Shown: piece after piece, positions 34,324 through 42,977 of the stretch
Layout: each line of letters begins with the position of its first letter
Numbering within the stretch: the first letter of the stretch is position 1
Assembly (NCBI GenBank): GCA_963730065.1
Contig: CAVSQL010000014.1
Coordinates: 1 to 64,000, forward strand
Source: UBA9676 sp963730065
GTDB taxonomy: Bacteria; Actinomycetota; Actinomycetes; Streptosporangiales; Streptosporangiaceae
Reading direction: 5' to 3'
DNA length: 64,000 nucleotides
Made by a program: the position numbers and the translations under genes
Notes under the pieces: model-generated
Database searches by the model: none
What the model was told of the DNA's origin: nothing
Seen by the model: only the letters and a program-made list of their open reading frames with translations

Positions 34324-34863
34324 ATGAGCGACATGTGGACCGCCGCAGAGGACGACCCTCGGTCCTACAGCAACCCCGTCGGCGAGAAGGCGACCTATCG
34401 CGAGTACCTCGGCAACTACCGCCTGACCATAGAGATGAAGTGCGAGGGACTCGACGCTGATCAACTCGCCCGGCGGTCGGTGCCGCCCAGCAACCTGAGC
34501 CTGCTCGGCCTGGTCCGCCACCTGGCACAGGTGGAGAACCACTGGTTCGAGCGCGTGCTGCAGGGACAGACCGGCTCTCCCCGCCTTTACAAACGCGAGG
34601 ACGACCCCGATTGGGACTTCTCAGGCGCGCAACCCGACCCTGCGGTGGTCGAGGATGCCTTCGCAACCTGGAAGGCTGAGATCGCCAAGGCCAACGAATG
34701 GCTCGACACCCTCGGGGAGGCTGACCTGGGCAGCGAAGTGCCGTTTGACGACGGCACGGTCGCCGTGCGCGACGTCCTGGTCCACGTGATCGAGGAGTAT
34801 GCGCGGCACGCCGGCCACGCCGACCTCCTGCGTGAGTGCATCGACGGCCGCACCGGGCAGTGA
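34324..34863 (+). CDS. DinB family protein (DUF664-like)
   Basis: A 179-residue four-helix-bundle protein of the DinB/DUF664 superfamily. Evidence: KATYREYLGNYRLTIEMKCE (first helix), LGLVRHLAQVENHWFERVLQ (central helix with the metal-type His), and VLVHVIEEYARHAGHADLLR (last helix with the HxxxH/E ligands). Such proteins are metal-dependent thiol transferases that often use mycothiol or bacillithiol; the substrate here is unknown. The ATG at 34324 is favoured; a TTG at 34312 is possible. It converges on the methyltransferase gene with a hairpin between. Confidence 0.85.
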   Translation: MSDMWTAAEDDPRSYSNPVGEKATYREYLGNYRLTIEMKCEGLDADQLARRSVPPSNLSLLGLVRHLAQVENHWFERVLQGQTGSPRLYKREDDPDWDFSGAQPDPAVVEDAFATWKAEIAKANEWLDTLGEADLGSEVPFDDGTVAVRDVLVHVIEEYARHAGHADLLRECIDGRTGQ

Positions 34864-34868
34864 GGCGC

Positions 34869-34888
34869 GGGGCCGGACCGCCGGCCCC
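34869..34888. terminator. Bidirectional hairpin between DinB and methyltransferase genes
   Basis: GGGGCCGG (34869-34876), loop ACCG and CCGGCCCC (34881-34888) form a perfect 8-bp stem in a 30-bp convergent gap. Confidence 0.65.
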
Positions 34889-34893
34889 CGCTT

Positions 34894-35655
34894 TCAGGCG
34901 GGCAGCCGGGTTCGCCAGCAGCGGGTCACGTACGGCATGGCGATCTCACCGGCCCCGGCCAGGTCGGGGTGGGTCCGCATCAGGTGGCGCAGCTCGTTAA
35001 GCAGCTTCTCGCGGTCGGCGGCGGGCATGGTGATCACATAGCTGCGGGACATGACCATGTCGATGAGCTCGTCCGGGGACAGGTGGTGGACCCACTTGAC
35101 GTCGCGCCGCTCGAGCGGCCCGAACGGCGGGCCGACCCGCGGCGCGGCGCTGGCGGTGCTGCTGACGCGGGCGCCGTCGCTGCGGCGCAGGAGCGCGCCG
35201 AGCCCGGCCACCCAGTCCGCCCGCTCGTCGCGGATGTTCCAGACCAGGCCGAGCCGCCCGCCGGGCCTGAGCACCCGGGCCACTTCGGGCACCGCCCGCG
35301 ACGGGTCCACCCAGTGCCACGCCTGGGCCACCAGCACCGCGTCCACGCTGCCGCCGGGCAGCGGTATCCGCTCGCCGGTGCCGGCCAGGGCGCGGACGCC
35401 GGGCACCGCGCGGCCCAGTTGCTCGCGCATGCGCTCCGACGGCTCCACCGCGATCACGTCCAGGCCGCGCCCGGCCAGCTGGCGGGTGAGTTTCCCGGTC
35501 CCGGCGCCGAGGTCGAGCACCTGCACCGCGCCCGCCGGGAGCAGCCAGTCGATCGCCTCGGCGGGATAGGGCGGCCGGCCCCGCTCGTACGCGCCGGCCG
35601 CGGCCCCGAAGGAAGCCGCCTGCGCCCGGCGGGTCTCGTCGGTGGTCACGGTCAC
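34894..35655 (-). CDS. Class I SAM-dependent methyltransferase
   Basis: A 253-residue methyltransferase of the Methyltransf_11/UbiE-like group. Motif I is VLDLGAGTGKLTRQLAGRGL, the acidic ribose-binding residue is in VIAVEPSERM, motif II-III is GSVDAVLVAQAWHWVDPSRA and the post-motif is VLRPGGRLGLVWN. The HWVD and GRPPYP segments are shared with a common actinobacterial family of unknown substrate. The start is one of two in-phase GTG codons (35655 or 35649). It diverges from the DUF2891 gene across 95 bp. Confidence 0.88.
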   Translation of the reverse strand: MTVTTDETRRAQAASFGAAAGAYERGRPPYPAEAIDWLLPAGAVQVLDLGAGTGKLTRQLAGRGLDVIAVEPSERMREQLGRAVPGVRALAGTGERIPLPGGSVDAVLVAQAWHWVDPSRAVPEVARVLRPGGRLGLVWNIRDERADWVAGLGALLRRSDGARVSSTASAAPRVGPPFGPLERRDVKWVHHLSPDELIDMVMSRSYVITMPAADREKLLNELRHLMRTHPDLAGAGEIAMPYVTRCWRTRLPA

Positions 35656-35750
35656 AGTCTGACACCGGCCGTATCGCTGAGGTTGGTGCGAGCCCGGGAC
35701 GGGAAAAGTCCCATCAGCGATGCCATGGCGCGCTGCCCGGAGGAGGAAAA

Positions 35751-36788
35751 GTGGACCTGGCGGCCGAATGGGGCAAATTGCTCCGCGCTGAGGCCGCCGG
35801 TTATGCCGGGGTGGCGCTGGCCAACATCCGGCGCGAGTTCCCATCCGACGTGCATCACACGATGACCGGCCCCGGCGACTTCCCGTTCCGCCCCCGGGCC
35901 CGGACGCCGGTGTTCTACGGCAGCCTCGACTGGCATTCGTGTGTGGAGATGCACTGGCTGCTGGTGCGCCTGCTGCGCACCGCCGGCGATGCCGTGCCCG
36001 CGCCGCAGATCCGGAAGGCGCTGCGGAGCCAGTTCAGCCCCGTCGCGCTGGCCGTGGAGGCCGAGTACATCGCCGGCCCGGGCCGGTGGGGCCAGCGTCC
36101 CTACGGCTGGGGCTGGGCCCTCGCGCTCGTCCGCGAGGCCTGGCAGTGGGACGACCCGGAGGGCCCGAAATGGGCGGCGGCCATGGCGCCGCTGGCCGAC
36201 GCGATCACCGGCTGCTTCCTCGACTGGCTGCCCAAGGCCACCTATCCGGTCCGTTACGGCGTCCACTCCAACAGCGCGTTCGGCCTGTCACGCGCGCTGG
36301 GCTACGCGCAGCTGCGGGCGGCGGCGGGAGACCCGGCGCTGCTGGAGGCGATCGTGGCGAAATCGCTCGACTGGTTCGGGGGCGACATGCTCTACCCCGG
36401 CGGCTGGGAGCCATCGGGCCACGACTTCCTGTCGCCCGCGCTGACCGAGGCCGAGCTGATGGCGCAGATCGTGCCGCAGGAGGAGTTCGCCGACTGGCTG
36501 TCGGTCTTCCTGCCCGGGATCGTCAGCGGGGAGCCCGCCTCGCTGTTCACCCCCGCGGTCGTCTCCGATCCCAGCGACGGCCAGATCGCCCACCTGCACG
36601 GGCTCAACGCGAGCCGGGCCTGGTGCTGGCGGCGGATCGCGGAGTCCCTGCCCGCGGGCGATCCGCGCGTGGAGCCCGCCGAGGCGGCCGCGCGGGCCCA
36701 CGCCGACGCGGCGCTGCCGCACGTCATCGGCGACGACTACATGGTCGAGCACTGGCTCGCCTGCTACGCGGTGCTCATGCTCAGCTGA
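35751..36788 (+). CDS. DUF2891 family protein
   Basis: A 345-residue protein of the DUF2891 family. It contains the family-defining FYGSLDWHSCVEMHWLLVRL, YGWGWALALVREAW, YPVRYGVHSNSAFGLSRAL and GGWEPSGHDFLSPALTEAEL, which suggest an alpha/alpha toroid like glycoside hydrolases or terpene cyclases. No biochemical role is established as far as I know. A GGAGGAAAA box precedes the GTG start. The stop is 4 nt from the converging MOSC fusion gene. Confidence 0.88.
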   Translation: MDLAAEWGKLLRAEAAGYAGVALANIRREFPSDVHHTMTGPGDFPFRPRARTPVFYGSLDWHSCVEMHWLLVRLLRTAGDAVPAPQIRKALRSQFSPVALAVEAEYIAGPGRWGQRPYGWGWALALVREAWQWDDPEGPKWAAAMAPLADAITGCFLDWLPKATYPVRYGVHSNSAFGLSRALGYAQLRAAAGDPALLEAIVAKSLDWFGGDMLYPGGWEPSGHDFLSPALTEAELMAQIVPQEEFADWLSVFLPGIVSGEPASLFTPAVVSDPSDGQIAHLHGLNASRAWCWRRIAESLPAGDPRVEPAEAAARAHADAALPHVIGDDYMVEHWLACYAVLMLS

Positions 36789-36792
36789 GCGG

Positions 36793-38553
36793 TCACAGGT
36801 CGAGGACCAGATCGCCGGCCGGCTGGGAGCAGCAGATCAGCGCGCTGCCGTCGGCGGGGTCATCGACCGGGTCGGGGGAGTAGCTGACCGTCCCCGACAG
36901 CAGCGCGGTCTCGCAGGTGTGGCACACACCGGTGCGGCACGACCAGCGCACGGGCACGTCGCAAGCCTCGGCCAGCTCGAGGAGGCTGGCGTGGTCCCGG
37001 TCCCAGCGGACCGTCAGGCTGCTGCGCGCGAACGCGACCTGCGGGCCGTCGCCCGGCTGGCCGGCCGGCGGGTGCGGCGGGCGGGCGGTGGCGGGCGCGA
37101 TGCCCGGCGTCTGCGCGGGAGCGGCCCCGAAGATCTCGGTGTGCACGCGGGTGCCGTCGATGCCCAGGCCGGCCAGGGCGGCGGACACCTCAGCCATGAA
37201 CCCGGCCGGGCCGCACAGGTAGGCCTCGGCGCCGCGCGGCAGGTCCAGCGCGGCCAGCGCGTCCGGCGACAGCCGCCCGGCCGCCTGGTAGTCGCGTCCC
37301 TGGACGTCGCCCGGGCCCGGCCGGCTGTAGTAGACCTGCCGGTGCCCGCTGGCCAGCGCGGCCAGCAGCGACCGCGACTCCGCGGCAAACGGCTCCGCGG
37401 CGCGGTTGCGGGCGCCGTGCAGCCACCAGATGTCGCGGCCGGATCTGGCGTCGGCCAGCGCGTGGAGCATGGCCAGCACCGGGGTCGCACCCACGCCCGC
37501 GCTGATCAGCAGCACCGGCGCCGTCCCGGGGCGGAGGATGAAGGTGCCGCGCGGCGCCGCCACCTCCAGCCGGTCGCCGGCCCGCACCCGGGTGTGGATA
37601 TACCGGCTGCCCGCGCCGTGCGGCTCGCGCTTGACGCTGATGCGGTAGGAGCCGGCGCCCGGGTCGCCGGACAGCGAGTAGCTCCGAAGGAGCGGCTGCG
37701 CGCCGCTGGCGGGCAGCCGGACGGTCAGGAACTGCCCGGGCTGCGCGGGAGGCACGGCGGCTCCGCCCGGGTCGGCCAGGTACACCGAGACCACCGTGTC
37801 GCTCTCCTGCTCCACCCCGGTTACGGCCAGCGGGCAGAACCCCGGCCAGGCCGGCGGCGGGCTCACCGCGGCCAGGCCGGCGTTGCCCGCCTCGGGCTGG
37901 TCGAGCATGGCCTGGAACGACGCCTTCCAGCCCTCGGGCAGCGCCGGGATCCGCAGCGCGCGCAGCAGCTGCGGCCGGGGGTGACCGGGCAGGTAGAGCA
38001 AGGCGTCGGCCTCGGCCACCGTCATTGCCTCCGGCCCGGTGGCCACCTGCACGATCTCGTCACCCGCCCGCACCGCGCCCTCGCGCAGCACCCGGAAGTA
38101 GAACCCGGGCCGGTGGTGGGAGACCAGCAGCGCGGGCATGCGCGGGTCCGCCATCCGGATACCGACCCGGTAGCAGGTGACCCGCGGCTGGGTCACCTCG
38201 AACACCGCCTCGCCGATCCGGTAGCGGTCGCCGATGCACACCTGGCCATCGGCCAGGCCGTCCACCGTGAAGTTCTCCCCGAACTGTCCGTAGGTGAAGT
38301 CGTCGCGGCTCAGCTGGTCCTGCCAGTAGCGGTAGGACCCGATCTGGTACACGAACACCGCGCGGTGCTCCCCGCCGTGCCCGGCCAGGTCGCCCTGCCC
38401 GTCGCCGTCGATGTTGAGCCGCCGCACCAGCCGGGGGCCCTCAACCGGCCGCTTCCACACGGCGGTGTGCACCGTCTGGCCGTGCCAGCTCAGGTCCTGC
38501 GGCAAGCCCACGTTGACCGACAGCAACCGGCCGGCCGCGCGGTCTGTGATCAC
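36793..38553 (-). CDS. MOSC domain / ferredoxin-NADP reductase / 2Fe-2S ferredoxin fusion protein
   Basis: A 586-residue protein in three parts. Residues ~1-220 are a YiiM-like MOSC domain (DGQGDLAGHGGEHRAVFVYQ, GQFGENFTVDGL, ITQ-like VTQPRVTCYRVGIRM with the molybdenum-cofactor Cys). Residues ~240-480 are an FNR-type reductase (RSYSLSGDPG for FAD, LISAGVGATPVLAMLHALA for NAD(P)H). The C-terminus is a plant-type ferredoxin with 2Fe-2S ligands at C539, C544, C547 and C574. Electrons could flow from NAD(P)H through the flavin and 2Fe-2S to a molybdenum-cofactor site reducing N-hydroxylated compounds, as for YiiM and mARC. This is inference; the substrate is unknown. Confidence 0.88.
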   Translation of the reverse strand: MITDRAAGRLLSVNVGLPQDLSWHGQTVHTAVWKRPVEGPRLVRRLNIDGDGQGDLAGHGGEHRAVFVYQIGSYRYWQDQLSRDDFTYGQFGENFTVDGLADGQVCIGDRYRIGEAVFEVTQPRVTCYRVGIRMADPRMPALLVSHHRPGFYFRVLREGAVRAGDEIVQVATGPEAMTVAEADALLYLPGHPRPQLLRALRIPALPEGWKASFQAMLDQPEAGNAGLAAVSPPPAWPGFCPLAVTGVEQESDTVVSVYLADPGGAAVPPAQPGQFLTVRLPASGAQPLLRSYSLSGDPGAGSYRISVKREPHGAGSRYIHTRVRAGDRLEVAAPRGTFILRPGTAPVLLISAGVGATPVLAMLHALADARSGRDIWWLHGARNRAAEPFAAESRSLLAALASGHRQVYYSRPGPGDVQGRDYQAAGRLSPDALAALDLPRGAEAYLCGPAGFMAEVSAALAGLGIDGTRVHTEIFGAAPAQTPGIAPATARPPHPPAGQPGDGPQVAFARSSLTVRWDRDHASLLELAEACDVPVRWSCRTGVCHTCETALLSGTVSYSPDPVDDPADGSALICCSQPAGDLVLDL

Positions 38554-38811
38554 CGGCTGCGCTCCTCACCGCCGCGGCCCGGTCCGCACGGCGCCAGGCG
38601 ACAGCCAATTCTCTCAGGCTGGCGCCGTCCTGTCCCCGTCCGTGCCGGGCAACGGCGGCCTGCCGGGCGGCCCGGTGGCGGAAAGATGGGGCAGTTGCCC
38701 GATGCGCCGCCCGGCGGCCACCCGCCATCGTCAGGAGCTGCGGGGGCCGCGGCGCGGCCCGCGGGAGTTCGCTCGCGGCCTGCCCGGCCGATTGACGGTA
38801 AGGAGCCTGAA

Positions 38812-39063
38812 GTGGCGAAGTTCATGGACGTGCACAGCGGATTCGTCGGCGTGACCGAGGACCAGCTGCGCCAGGCCCACGAGCGCGACCTGGCGGTCGA
38901 GTCGGCCGAGGGCGTGCACTTCGAGCGCGCGTGGCTCGACCCGGAGTCGGGCAAGGTGTTCTGCCTGTCGTCTGGCCCGTCCAAGGAAGCGGTGCTCCGC
39001 GTGCACGACAAGGCCGGGCACCCGGCCGAGGAGATCTACGAGGTGCCGGTCGAGATCGCATAG
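38812..39063 (+). CDS. SCO4226-family nickel-binding protein (DUF4242)
   Basis: An 83-residue ferredoxin-fold protein of the DUF4242 family, whose Streptomyces coelicolor member SCO4226 was shown to bind nickel. Residues MAKFMDVHSGFVGVTEDQLR and VHFERAWLDPESGKVFCLSS are typical, and His8, Cys51 and nearby residues may provide ligands. An AAGGAG box is 6 nt before the GTG start. Its 3' end overlaps the converging hypX gene by 28 nt, so the two may interfere by antisense transcription or be transcribed in exclusive states. Confidence 0.85.
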   Translation: MAKFMDVHSGFVGVTEDQLRQAHERDLAVESAEGVHFERAWLDPESGKVFCLSSGPSKEAVLRVHDKAGHPAEEIYEVPVEIA

Positions 39064-40811
39064 GCGTTGCCCCGTGGGGTGCGGGCGGTGCGAGCCACCG
39101 GCCGCGCCGCCCAGGCCCGCTGGTCAGCGAGGTGCGCCGGTGTCCGCGTTGGCTTGTGCTTGTAAACGAAGGCCCGGCGCAGGCGGGCGTAGGGCTCACG
39201 GGGGTCGAAGAAGTTCCGGCTCATGAGGGCGAGTTCGGCCTGGCGGTAGGCGATGAGCGGCTGAGCCGCGGTGGTCGCGGCCAGCTGCCGTGACTTCGCG
39301 GCCACCCGCTGGGGGTGGTGCGGGCTGCGGGCGAGCTGCTCGGCCAGGGTGATGACCTGCGCGCGGTAGCTGTCCGCTCCGCCCCCGATCACCCGGTCCA
39401 CCAGGCCGCACCGCAGGGCGGAAGCCGGACTGACCGGCAGGCACGCGTCGGTCAGCCGGGCCGCCTGTTCCGCGCCCACGCGGCGGGGCAGGGTGTAGGT
39501 CCAGTACTCCGAGCCGTGCAGACCCATCAGCCGGTAGTGGGGGTTGAGGACCGCGCCGGCCCGGCACCAGACCTCGTCGGCGGCGAGCGCGAGCATCAGC
39601 CCCCCGGCCGCGGCGTTGCCCGCGAGCGCCGCCACCGTGAGCTGGTCGGTGGTGGTCAGGATCGCCTCCACCAGGTCATCGATGGCGTTGATGTTGGACC
39701 AGGACTCGGTCGCGGGGTCATCAGCGGTTTCGATCACGTTCAGGTGGATGCCGTTGCCGAAGAAGTCCCTGGGCCCGCCGAGCACGATCACCCGCACGGG
39801 GCGGCGCTGGGCGTACCGGTAGGCGGCGAGGAGCCGCCGGCCCTGACTGGTGCTCATGGCGCCGCCGGGGAAGGAGAACTCCAGATAGCCGACGCCGGCC
39901 GATTCGCGGTAGCTGATCTCCCGGTAGGTCCGCCGGACGGGCGGCGCCGTCAGCGGCGCCGGGATCTCCGGCACGTCCGCGAGCGAACCGCGCAGCGCGA
40001 GCGTGGCCGGCAGCTTGCACGTGGCCGGCCCGCCCGGCGCCGGGCGCTGGCGCAGCTGCGGGATCCACACCGCCCCGTCCGCCGTCGCCCGGCAGAGCGC
40101 ACCGCCGCGGCGGGCGATAACCGCCCCCGGATCGCCGCGCAGCTGATCTTCCTCGTGCCCGCCCACCAGGAAGTACTCGCCGCCGCCGATCACGTCGAGG
40201 ACACCGGGGCTGGAGTCGGCCGCCCGCAGCTTGGCCAGCACCGAGGACGTGGGCTCGGCCCGCCAGTCGATCCGGCGGTGCTCCTGCCGGCACGGTGGGC
40301 GCAGCTGGCCGGTGACCCCGGGACGGCCGTAGTCCAGCGGCTCAGGGCGGTAGCGGCCGCCCTCGAACCGCGTTACCGCCAGCAGCAAGGCCTCCAGCGC
40401 CGCGTCTGCCACCTCGGTGCGGTAGACCGAGCTCTTCGAGCAACGCGGCATCGGGAACTCCACGCTCGCCCAGATGTCGCCGGCGTCCATCTCCGCGTTC
40501 GCCTGCAGCACGGTGACCCCCCAGCGGGGGGCGCCCTCCATGATCGCCCAGTCCAGCGAGGAGGGGCCGCGGTCGCCCCGGGGCCCCGGATGGACGATGA
40601 AACACGGCCGGGCCGACCAGATGTCGGCGGGAATCGCGGTGGTCAGCATCGGCGCGACGACCAGATCCGGGTCGAAGCGGCGGACCACGTCCCGCATGAC
40701 CTGGTCCCCGAGCGCAAGCTCGACCGACACGTCGTGGCCGCGGTCGGCCAGCTCGACGTGGGCGCGCTGGGTCATGCTGTTGTAGGCGCTCGATATCAGC
40801 AGAATCCGCAT
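39036..40811 (-). CDS. hypX: HypX/HoxX: CO-ligand synthase for NiFe hydrogenase maturation
   Basis: A 591-residue two-domain protein. The N-terminal ~300 residues are a formyl-tetrahydrofolate transferase module (MRILLISSAYNSMTQRAHVE, with H74-P-G in FIVHPGPRGDRGPSSLDWAI). The C-terminal ~270 residues are a crotonase/enoyl-CoA hydratase module (AALAGNAAAGGLMLALAADE). HypX makes CO from formyl-THF in air for the NiFe-hydrogenase active site. No hydrogenase or other hyp genes are in the window, so it is an orphan here. The ATG at 40811 gives the standard HypX N-terminus. It diverges from a small GntR gene and overlaps a nickel-binding protein gene at its 3' end. Confidence 0.85.
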   Translation of the reverse strand: MRILLISSAYNSMTQRAHVELADRGHDVSVELALGDQVMRDVVRRFDPDLVVAPMLTTAIPADIWSARPCFIVHPGPRGDRGPSSLDWAIMEGAPRWGVTVLQANAEMDAGDIWASVEFPMPRCSKSSVYRTEVADAALEALLLAVTRFEGGRYRPEPLDYGRPGVTGQLRPPCRQEHRRIDWRAEPTSSVLAKLRAADSSPGVLDVIGGGEYFLVGGHEEDQLRGDPGAVIARRGGALCRATADGAVWIPQLRQRPAPGGPATCKLPATLALRGSLADVPEIPAPLTAPPVRRTYREISYRESAGVGYLEFSFPGGAMSTSQGRRLLAAYRYAQRRPVRVIVLGGPRDFFGNGIHLNVIETADDPATESWSNINAIDDLVEAILTTTDQLTVAALAGNAAAGGLMLALAADEVWCRAGAVLNPHYRLMGLHGSEYWTYTLPRRVGAEQAARLTDACLPVSPASALRCGLVDRVIGGGADSYRAQVITLAEQLARSPHHPQRVAAKSRQLAATTAAQPLIAYRQAELALMSRNFFDPREPYARLRRAFVYKHKPTRTPAHLADQRAWAARPVARTARTPRGNAYAISTGTS

Positions 40812-40889
40812 GTGCTTCCCCCCGTGCCCTGTCCCGGCGCCGCCCGCCACTGGATGGCTGCGTTCATACAGAGCGCGGCCTTTCTGGTC

Positions 40890-40965
40890 CTGATACATCC
40901 CGGGAGCGGCGCGCGCGCGGGCGCTCGGCGCGGGCGGCGGGCGTAGCGGGCGGCGGCTGTATCAG
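40890..40965. promoter_or_regulatory. Inverted CTGATACA / TGTATCAG boxes between hypX and gntR
   Basis: CTGATACA (40890-40897) and TGTATCAG (40958-40965) are inverted copies 68 bp apart; both continue into CCCGG. They lie in the 234-bp divergent region. TGTATCA-like boxes suit GntR-type operators, so the adjacent small GntR protein could control both directions. This is inference. Confidence 0.4.
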
Positions 40966-41045
40966 CCCGGCCCGGCCCGCCTCCGTGTCTATGAGCGGCC
41001 GCCGCACAGGTGCCGTACGAAGATCCAGAGGAGAGATGCGAGCCG

Positions 41046-41426
41046 ATGAACGCCACCGCCGATGTCATGCTGACCGGCCTGGCCACCGCCAGCCGCGAGA
41101 GCATGGCCGATGACCGCGCGCCCGATGCCCCTACGGTGCCCAGCTTCAGCTACGCCCGGGTTGCTGAGGCCCTGGCCGCCGGCGCCGCTGGGTGGGCCGG
41201 TACACCCCACGGGCTGACGATCGCGGCCCAGCTCGCCGCGCTGCTGCGGGCCCGGATCGGGTCGGGCGAGCTGGCGCGGGGCAAGCCGATCCCGGGCGAG
41301 TCCGCGCTGATGCAGCAGTATGGGGTGACTCAGGACACCGTCGACGCGGCCGTGCGTGCCCTGCTCGCGGAGGGGTTGGTGTACGTGGTGGAGGGCCGCG
41401 GCGCCTACGTCGCCTGGCGCGCCTGA
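41046..41426 (+). CDS. Short GntR-family winged-helix regulator without effector domain
   Basis: A 126-residue protein. The C-terminal half is a GntR winged helix (LTIAAQLAALLRARIGSGEL, ARGKPIPGESALMQQYGVTQ, DTVDAAVRALLAEGLVYVVE, GRGAY). The N-terminal ~50 residues are a variable extension. There is no FCD, UTRA or aminotransferase domain, so it is like the short GntR proteins that regulate by oligomerisation alone. A GTG at 41010 would add twelve residues. It diverges from hypX and may control it. Confidence 0.82.
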   Translation: MNATADVMLTGLATASRESMADDRAPDAPTVPSFSYARVAEALAAGAAGWAGTPHGLTIAAQLAALLRARIGSGELARGKPIPGESALMQQYGVTQDTVDAAVRALLAEGLVYVVEGRGAYVAWRA

Positions 41427-41492
41427 GCGCTACCTGTCCCACCCGCCGTCCGGGCCCGGGGGAGACCGGCGCGGCCCCGGGCCACGCCGTGC

Positions 41493-42977
41493 TCATGTTC
41501 GGCCAGACGCGTGGCGCAAGCGTGAGCTCGCGCGGCGCGCTGGCACCGGGCTTTCAGCGCGCCGCCCGGGGCTTTCAGCGCGCCGCCCGGGGTTAGGTTT
41601 GACCAGCACAGTAACTGCCGTCAGCCAGAGGGCGGAAAACAGGAGGCTGCCGAGGATGTCGGTGGGGTGGTGCTCGCCCCGGTACATCCGGGAGATCGCC
41701 ACCAGGACCGGCATGGCGACCGCGGGGATGAGGACCAGCCACCGCCACCAGCCGTGGGCGTGGCCGACGACCAGGATCGCCAGTGCGACGTAGAGGCAGC
41801 AGGTGGCGGCCTCGTGCCCGGACGGATAGGCCGAGGTCGGCAGGTGCTGATCGAGGTGGCTCACGTCCGGCCGGGGCCGCTTGACGACGGCGGCGGCGGT
41901 GAGGAACGCGGCGAGCTCCCCGAACATGACCGTGGCGAGGAAGATGACCGGCCGCCAGCGCCGGGTCACGGCGAGGAAGACGACGCAGGTGGCCAGGGAG
42001 ACGATCAGGATCGCCTGGGTCGCGCCGAGGGTGGTGAAGACCAGGCTCCAGTGGTTCCAGCCCGGCGTGCGGTGGGCGGCGAACCAGTGCGGGACCGTCT
42101 CATCACCCAGCACGTTACCGTTGCCCGCCTTGAGGACCAGCTCGCCAAGGCCGATGACGATGCCCACGATCAGCACCCAGGCGATGGCGATCCCGGCCGC
42201 GACGCGGCCGCGGTCGCGGATGCCCGGACGAGCCCCGGCGGGCTCCGGCCGGGCGGGCCTGAGATCGGCCCGGGCCTCGGGTTCCAGCCCGTCGGCGACC
42301 GGGTCGGTCACCGGCAGCCCGGCGCTGGACCGGGTCAGCTCGAACGCGAACGTGGTGAGGCCGAGCCACGCGATCCCGACCGCCCACGCGCCCACCACAT
42401 CGGACAGGTAGTGCACGCCGAGCAGGATCCGGCTGATCCCGATCAGGGCGACGAGCGTGACGGTCGCGGTGATGAACGCGGTGCGCCACCGGCCGCGGGC
42501 CGCGGGCAGGAAGACCAGCAGAACCGCCCCGTAGCAGACGATCGAGCCGAGCGAGTGCCCGCTGGGGAAGCTGTTTCCGGCGCCGTGGGCGATCGGGTGC
42601 GCCACCACCGGGCGCAGCCGCCCGACCAGCGACTTGAGGACCGGGTCCAGCACGAGCGCGCCCGCGCCGGTGACGAGCAGGTAGGCCGCCAGCCGCCACT
42701 GCCGCCGGAGCGCGAGCACAATCGACGCCGCGCCGATGACCGTCCAGAGCACACCGTCGCTGCCTAGCCAGGTAATTGCCTTGACCACCGCCACGAGCAG
42801 TGCGTGGCCCGCGATCAGGCTGTTGATGCTGGCGGCGGCACCGTGATCGGCCGACTCCAGCGGAGGCCAGTGCAGCCGTACCAGGATGAGCAGGACGGCA
42901 AAGACCGCCGCGGCAGCCGTGACCGCGATCAGCGGGGCAAGACTGCGGCGCTGGCGGGCGAGTGACCGGGTTGGCAT
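41493..42977 (-). CDS. Two-domain PAP2 family phosphatase (membrane)
   Basis: A 494-residue membrane protein carrying two complete PAP2 (lipid phosphatase/haloperoxidase) domains. The first has KSLVGRLRP, SFPSGHSLGS and SRILLGVHYLSDVV; the second has KRPRP, AYPSGHEAATC and SRMYRGEHHPTDIL. Each set supplies the three signature regions, including the catalytic His pairs. About twelve membrane helices are expected. The substrate may be undecaprenyl pyrophosphate, phosphatidate or another lipid phosphate. The end contains a perfect 21-bp tandem duplication (PGRRAES twice). The start is uncertain (ATG at 42977, 42986 or 43010). Divergent from the phosphoesterase gene. Confidence 0.85.
   Translation of the reverse strand: MPTRSLARQRRSLAPLIAVTAAAAVFAVLLILVRLHWPPLESADHGAAASINSLIAGHALLVAVVKAITWLGSDGVLWTVIGAASIVLALRRQWRLAAYLLVTGAGALVLDPVLKSLVGRLRPVVAHPIAHGAGNSFPSGHSLGSIVCYGAVLLVFLPAARGRWRTAFITATVTLVALIGISRILLGVHYLSDVVGAWAVGIAWLGLTTFAFELTRSSAGLPVTDPVADGLEPEARADLRPARPEPAGARPGIRDRGRVAAGIAIAWVLIVGIVIGLGELVLKAGNGNVLGDETVPHWFAAHRTPGWNHWSLVFTTLGATQAILIVSLATCVVFLAVTRRWRPVIFLATVMFGELAAFLTAAAVVKRPRPDVSHLDQHLPTSAYPSGHEAATCCLYVALAILVVGHAHGWWRWLVLIPAVAMPVLVAISRMYRGEHHPTDILGSLLFSALWLTAVTVLVKPNPGRRAESPGRRAESPVPARRASSRLRHASGRT
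41551..41592. repeat. Perfect 21-bp tandem duplication in the PAP2 gene 3' end
   Basis: The unit starting CTTTCAGCGCGCCGCCCGGG occurs at 41551-41571 and again at 41572-41592 with no difference. It is in frame and adds a second PGRRAES to the tail. Perfect identity suggests a recent event. Confidence 0.9.
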
